Of a stretch of 34,086 bases of DNA, positions 32,130 through 34,086 are shown piece after piece. The notes under the pieces are model-generated. The model ran no database searches. It saw nothing but the letters and a program-made list of their open reading frames with translations, and had not been told where the DNA came from. Position 1 is the stretch's first letter, and every line of letters starts with the position of its first letter. This stretch comes from Seminavis robusta (taxonomy: Eukaryota; Bacillariophyta; Bacillariophyceae; Naviculales; Naviculaceae). Position numbers and translations under genes: made by a program. The stretch is taken from contig CAICTM010001211.1 of assembly GCA_903772945.1 (NCBI GenBank), forward strand, positions 1 to 34,086, read 5' to 3'.

Positions 32130-33120
32130 CTCTCCGACCTAAGAATCAAGTTTGATTTCACTACCATGTCATTGGAGTGGAACCAGCATTTTTCCTGCGA
32201 AAGATGGCAATACGATGGAGAAGAGAACTTCTCCATTCCTGATCCTGCAGCTGTCAACGACAGTGCAGATAGTCTTAAGAAGACTTGATGCGACATACGA
32301 ACAAACTGACTTAAGGCAGATGTGCCGGAGTCGAAATCAGTTAAATAAGGGAGAGAAAAAACTGCCTCGTGCTTCTCAACCAAGTGCTCCTACCCAGTCG
32401 AGGGTACTAGGGAGAGTTGCAAAGGACGACACGAAGTAGAACTTCGTCCCGACGTTAAACCCTATTATACTAGGGCTCACCCTACTCCACGTGTCCATAC
32501 CAACACTCTCAAGACAGAGGTTGAACGTCTCTGCAAGGCAGGAGTACTCAAAGAGATAAACTGTTCGAGTGGACGGCACCAACTCTCCTCATTCCCAGAA
32601 AGACGGATCTGTCGATTCATCTCTGAATTCCGGGACATGCTCTTAAATCTAGATGGATTCAAGTACGCTACTAGTCTAGACCTGAACATGGGACACTATC
32701 ACATCGAGCTGTCACCTCACTCGAAGCAACATGTACCATCGTACTCCCGAGGGGAAAGCACGAGTACAGAGGTTGCCGATGGGCTAGTAATAGTCCCGAC
32801 ATCTTCCAAAGGAAGATGCAAACACGCATGCATGACTTAGGAAATGTCCGTGCATACATTGATGATCAACTCATCCTAACTGACGACGATCTGGTGGATC
32901 ACGTTGAATAGTTAGATGAATTTTTCCAAAGACTTCAGAAGTTGGATTAAAATCAACACTACCAAGGCCTTCCTCGAAAGGAAGAAACTTGAGTATCTAG
33001 ACCATTGGACTACTCGAGAAGGAATCCAACCTTTAACTAAAAAGATAATAGATGCGATCCAGCTATCGCTCTTCCTACAACAGGAAGGAACTTCGGATTC
33101 ATTGGACCAATGAACTACCA
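32130..33120 (+). pseudogene. Ty3/gypsy reverse transcriptase remnant
   Basis: The linker before RT (DPAAVNDSADSLKK, about 32245-32285; LDATYEQTDLRQMC) is followed by TLKTEVERLCKAGVLKEIN (about 32503-32560), RFISEFRDM, and LNLDGFKYATSLDLNMGHYH (about 32643-32700), the fingers and palm region with its first Asp. Then comes the catalytic YIDD at 32855-32866 within VRAYIDDQLILTDDD, a TAG stop at about 32909, and a thumb-side stretch (KLEYLDHWTTREGIQPL, about 32985-33035). At least five frame changes or stops interrupt it. The box order and YIDD make the assignment firm. Confidence 0.8.
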
Positions 33121-33335
33121 AGGTCTGCTCCAAGACAGCAGACGGAGTAACCATCGTTCTGAAACAGACGTGGGTTACCCAGTATCCATGACCGGCCGAG
33201 GTTGTCATGGACAGAGAACATGAGTCCCGCGCAGAGGTCGAGAAGACTCTCCGGGATGAACATGGACTTCGTCGCAAGTTCACGCGCGTCAATCGTGACA
33301 AGATCACCACATCCGTTTCAAAGCAAACCGGACAA
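33121..33335 (+). pseudogene. Integrase core fragment
   Basis: KTADGVTIVLKQTWVTQYP, a stop, then PAEVVMDREHESRAEVEKTL, which matches the integrase region around the second catalytic Asp (usually MDRG-x-EF in this lineage). It follows the RT remnant within a few bases, so the RNase H domain and the integrase zinc-binding and first-Asp parts have been deleted. It ends before the DDE glutamate motif. Confidence 0.6.
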
Positions 33336-33430
33336 TAAGTTTCTTGAAGGATCAGTTCAATACCAAGTAGTGGATTGGACCTCGCTGAAACCCTTTCCTC
33401 AGGGACAGCGGTAGTCAGGCAGTTAGGGAG

Positions 33431-33558
33431 CCTTGTCGTGCCTCAGGTGTTCCACACCTCCAGTAGGCACCCAAACCAAGGACTTGCCCTGTCAGTCAGA
33501 CAGGAGGCCAGCAGAGCTCTCTGCTGGACCCTTTGGGCCAGCTCTCCTCAGGAGCTGG
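33431..33558. repeat. Array of consecutive strong hairpins
   Basis: Four folds in 128 bases. First: nested stems CCTTG/CAAGG (33431-33435 with 33477-33481), GTGCCT/AGGCAC (33438-33443 with 33465-33470) and AGGTGT/ACACCT (33445-33450 with 33454-33459). Second: CCTGTC/GACAGG (33488-33504). Third: CCAGCAGAG/CTCTGCTGG (33508-33527, 2-nt loop). Fourth: CCAGCTC/GAGCTGG (33538-33558). A further CCAGC...GCTGG hairpin is at about 33766-33780. Confidence 0.75.
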
Positions 33559-34086
33559 GGGCCTTCGTTATTCAATCGTGCAGTGGCAGCTGGGAACAGT
33601 ACTATCTGCTACCTCCTACTGCTTCTGCCCGGCCTCAACAGGATTGGTATAAACTGCTGCGGTATCAATGGGGCTACAAGCTAATCAGGATCGGTCTCAT
33701 CTTTCGTACTATTTTCTTAACTATGGTAGAAAGGAGATCCTTTCTTGCTGCTTTGCTGGAGATAAGCCAGCGTGCGTGCTGGAGCTGTAGGCCAGCATAG
33801 CTGTTGGAGCTATCTCTGACGGATCCAGAGCTCTCGCTCCTAATTTATCGCTCCCACGAGTGCGTATGGATCCGCTCTCATGGATGCCACGATATACGAT
33901 TAGTTATAACTAACTACAATACATACTCTCCCCATGAACGGAACATTCATGGGCCACTCGGCATCGACTGCTAGTGAAACACAATGTGAGATTGGAGATC
34001 TCACAAGTGGAGGGACTTTGCATGGTTGGTCGGTTGCTGGACAAAGGTAGGCGCAAATGATTGCGTGCTTCATCAGCAATGACCAG
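33559..34086. other. Unassigned right end
   Basis: No coding sequence recognised. The 141-codon plus frame at 33375-33800 overlaps the hairpin array and has no domain. TGTTGGAG at about 33801 could be an LTR start, but no matching end is visible. Confidence 0.4.

Larger units (their letters stand above)
30302..33420 (+). mobile_element. Decayed Ty3/gypsy-type LTR retrotransposon
   Basis: Gag-like, protease-like, reverse transcriptase and integrase remnants follow one another in the order gag-PR-RT-IN, which is the Ty3/gypsy order (Copia would be PR-IN-RT). Every domain is broken by stops and frame changes, and RNase H plus the N-terminal part of integrase are missing. No 3' LTR matching 29869-30301 was found within the window. 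It is inactive as it stands. Confidence 0.75.

Overview
The window looks like nuclear DNA of a diatom, probably a raphid pennate of the Seminavis kind (lineage inferred, species not proven). The evidence is a DUF6824-type DNA-binding protein (a family I know almost only from diatoms), short GT-AG introns of 71-134 nt, LRR proteins with long disordered N-termini, and heavy retroelement debris. I see no tRNA, rRNA or CRISPR array.

Layout. 1-2.8 kb (-): a decayed DDE-transposase-like gene whose C-terminal frame leaves the window. 3.5-4.6 kb (-): an intact DUF6824 gene. 4.6-9.3 kb: a gene-poor stretch with TG microsatellites, TACCGGTA palindromes and a 148-bp tandem repeat. 9.3-11.2 kb (+): a two-exon membrane protein with a Cys-rich middle. 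12.4-15.9 kb (-): a six-exon LRR membrane protein in which four consecutive 72-nt phase-1 exons each encode one LRR. 17.0-27.3 kb: a locus with two Hedgehog-type Hint (autoprocessing) proteins flanking a Dispatched/Patched-like RND transporter with a sterol-sensing-type domain, plus a four-exon membrane protein of unknown family transcribed divergently from the RND gene. 28.9-33.4 kb (+): decayed LTR-retrotransposon material (two gag-like blocks, then protease, reverse transcriptase and integrase remnants of Ty3/gypsy type). 33.4-34.1 kb: a run of strong hairpins and otherwise unassigned sequence.

The most interesting unit is 17.0-27.3 kb. In animals, a Hint (hog) domain cleaves the Hedgehog precursor and attaches sterol, and the RND proteins Dispatched and Patched handle the sterol-linked product. 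Here two secreted or membrane Hint proteins sit within 5 kb of a Dispatched-like RND gene. The RND gene shares with its divergent neighbour a promoter carrying three perfect TGACGTCA (CRE) octamers. A functional link is inference. The RND 3' end has been duplicated in tandem very recently. Three single-base reading-frame breaks (one in the RND gene, two compensating ones in the second Hint gene) may be sequence errors or early decay.
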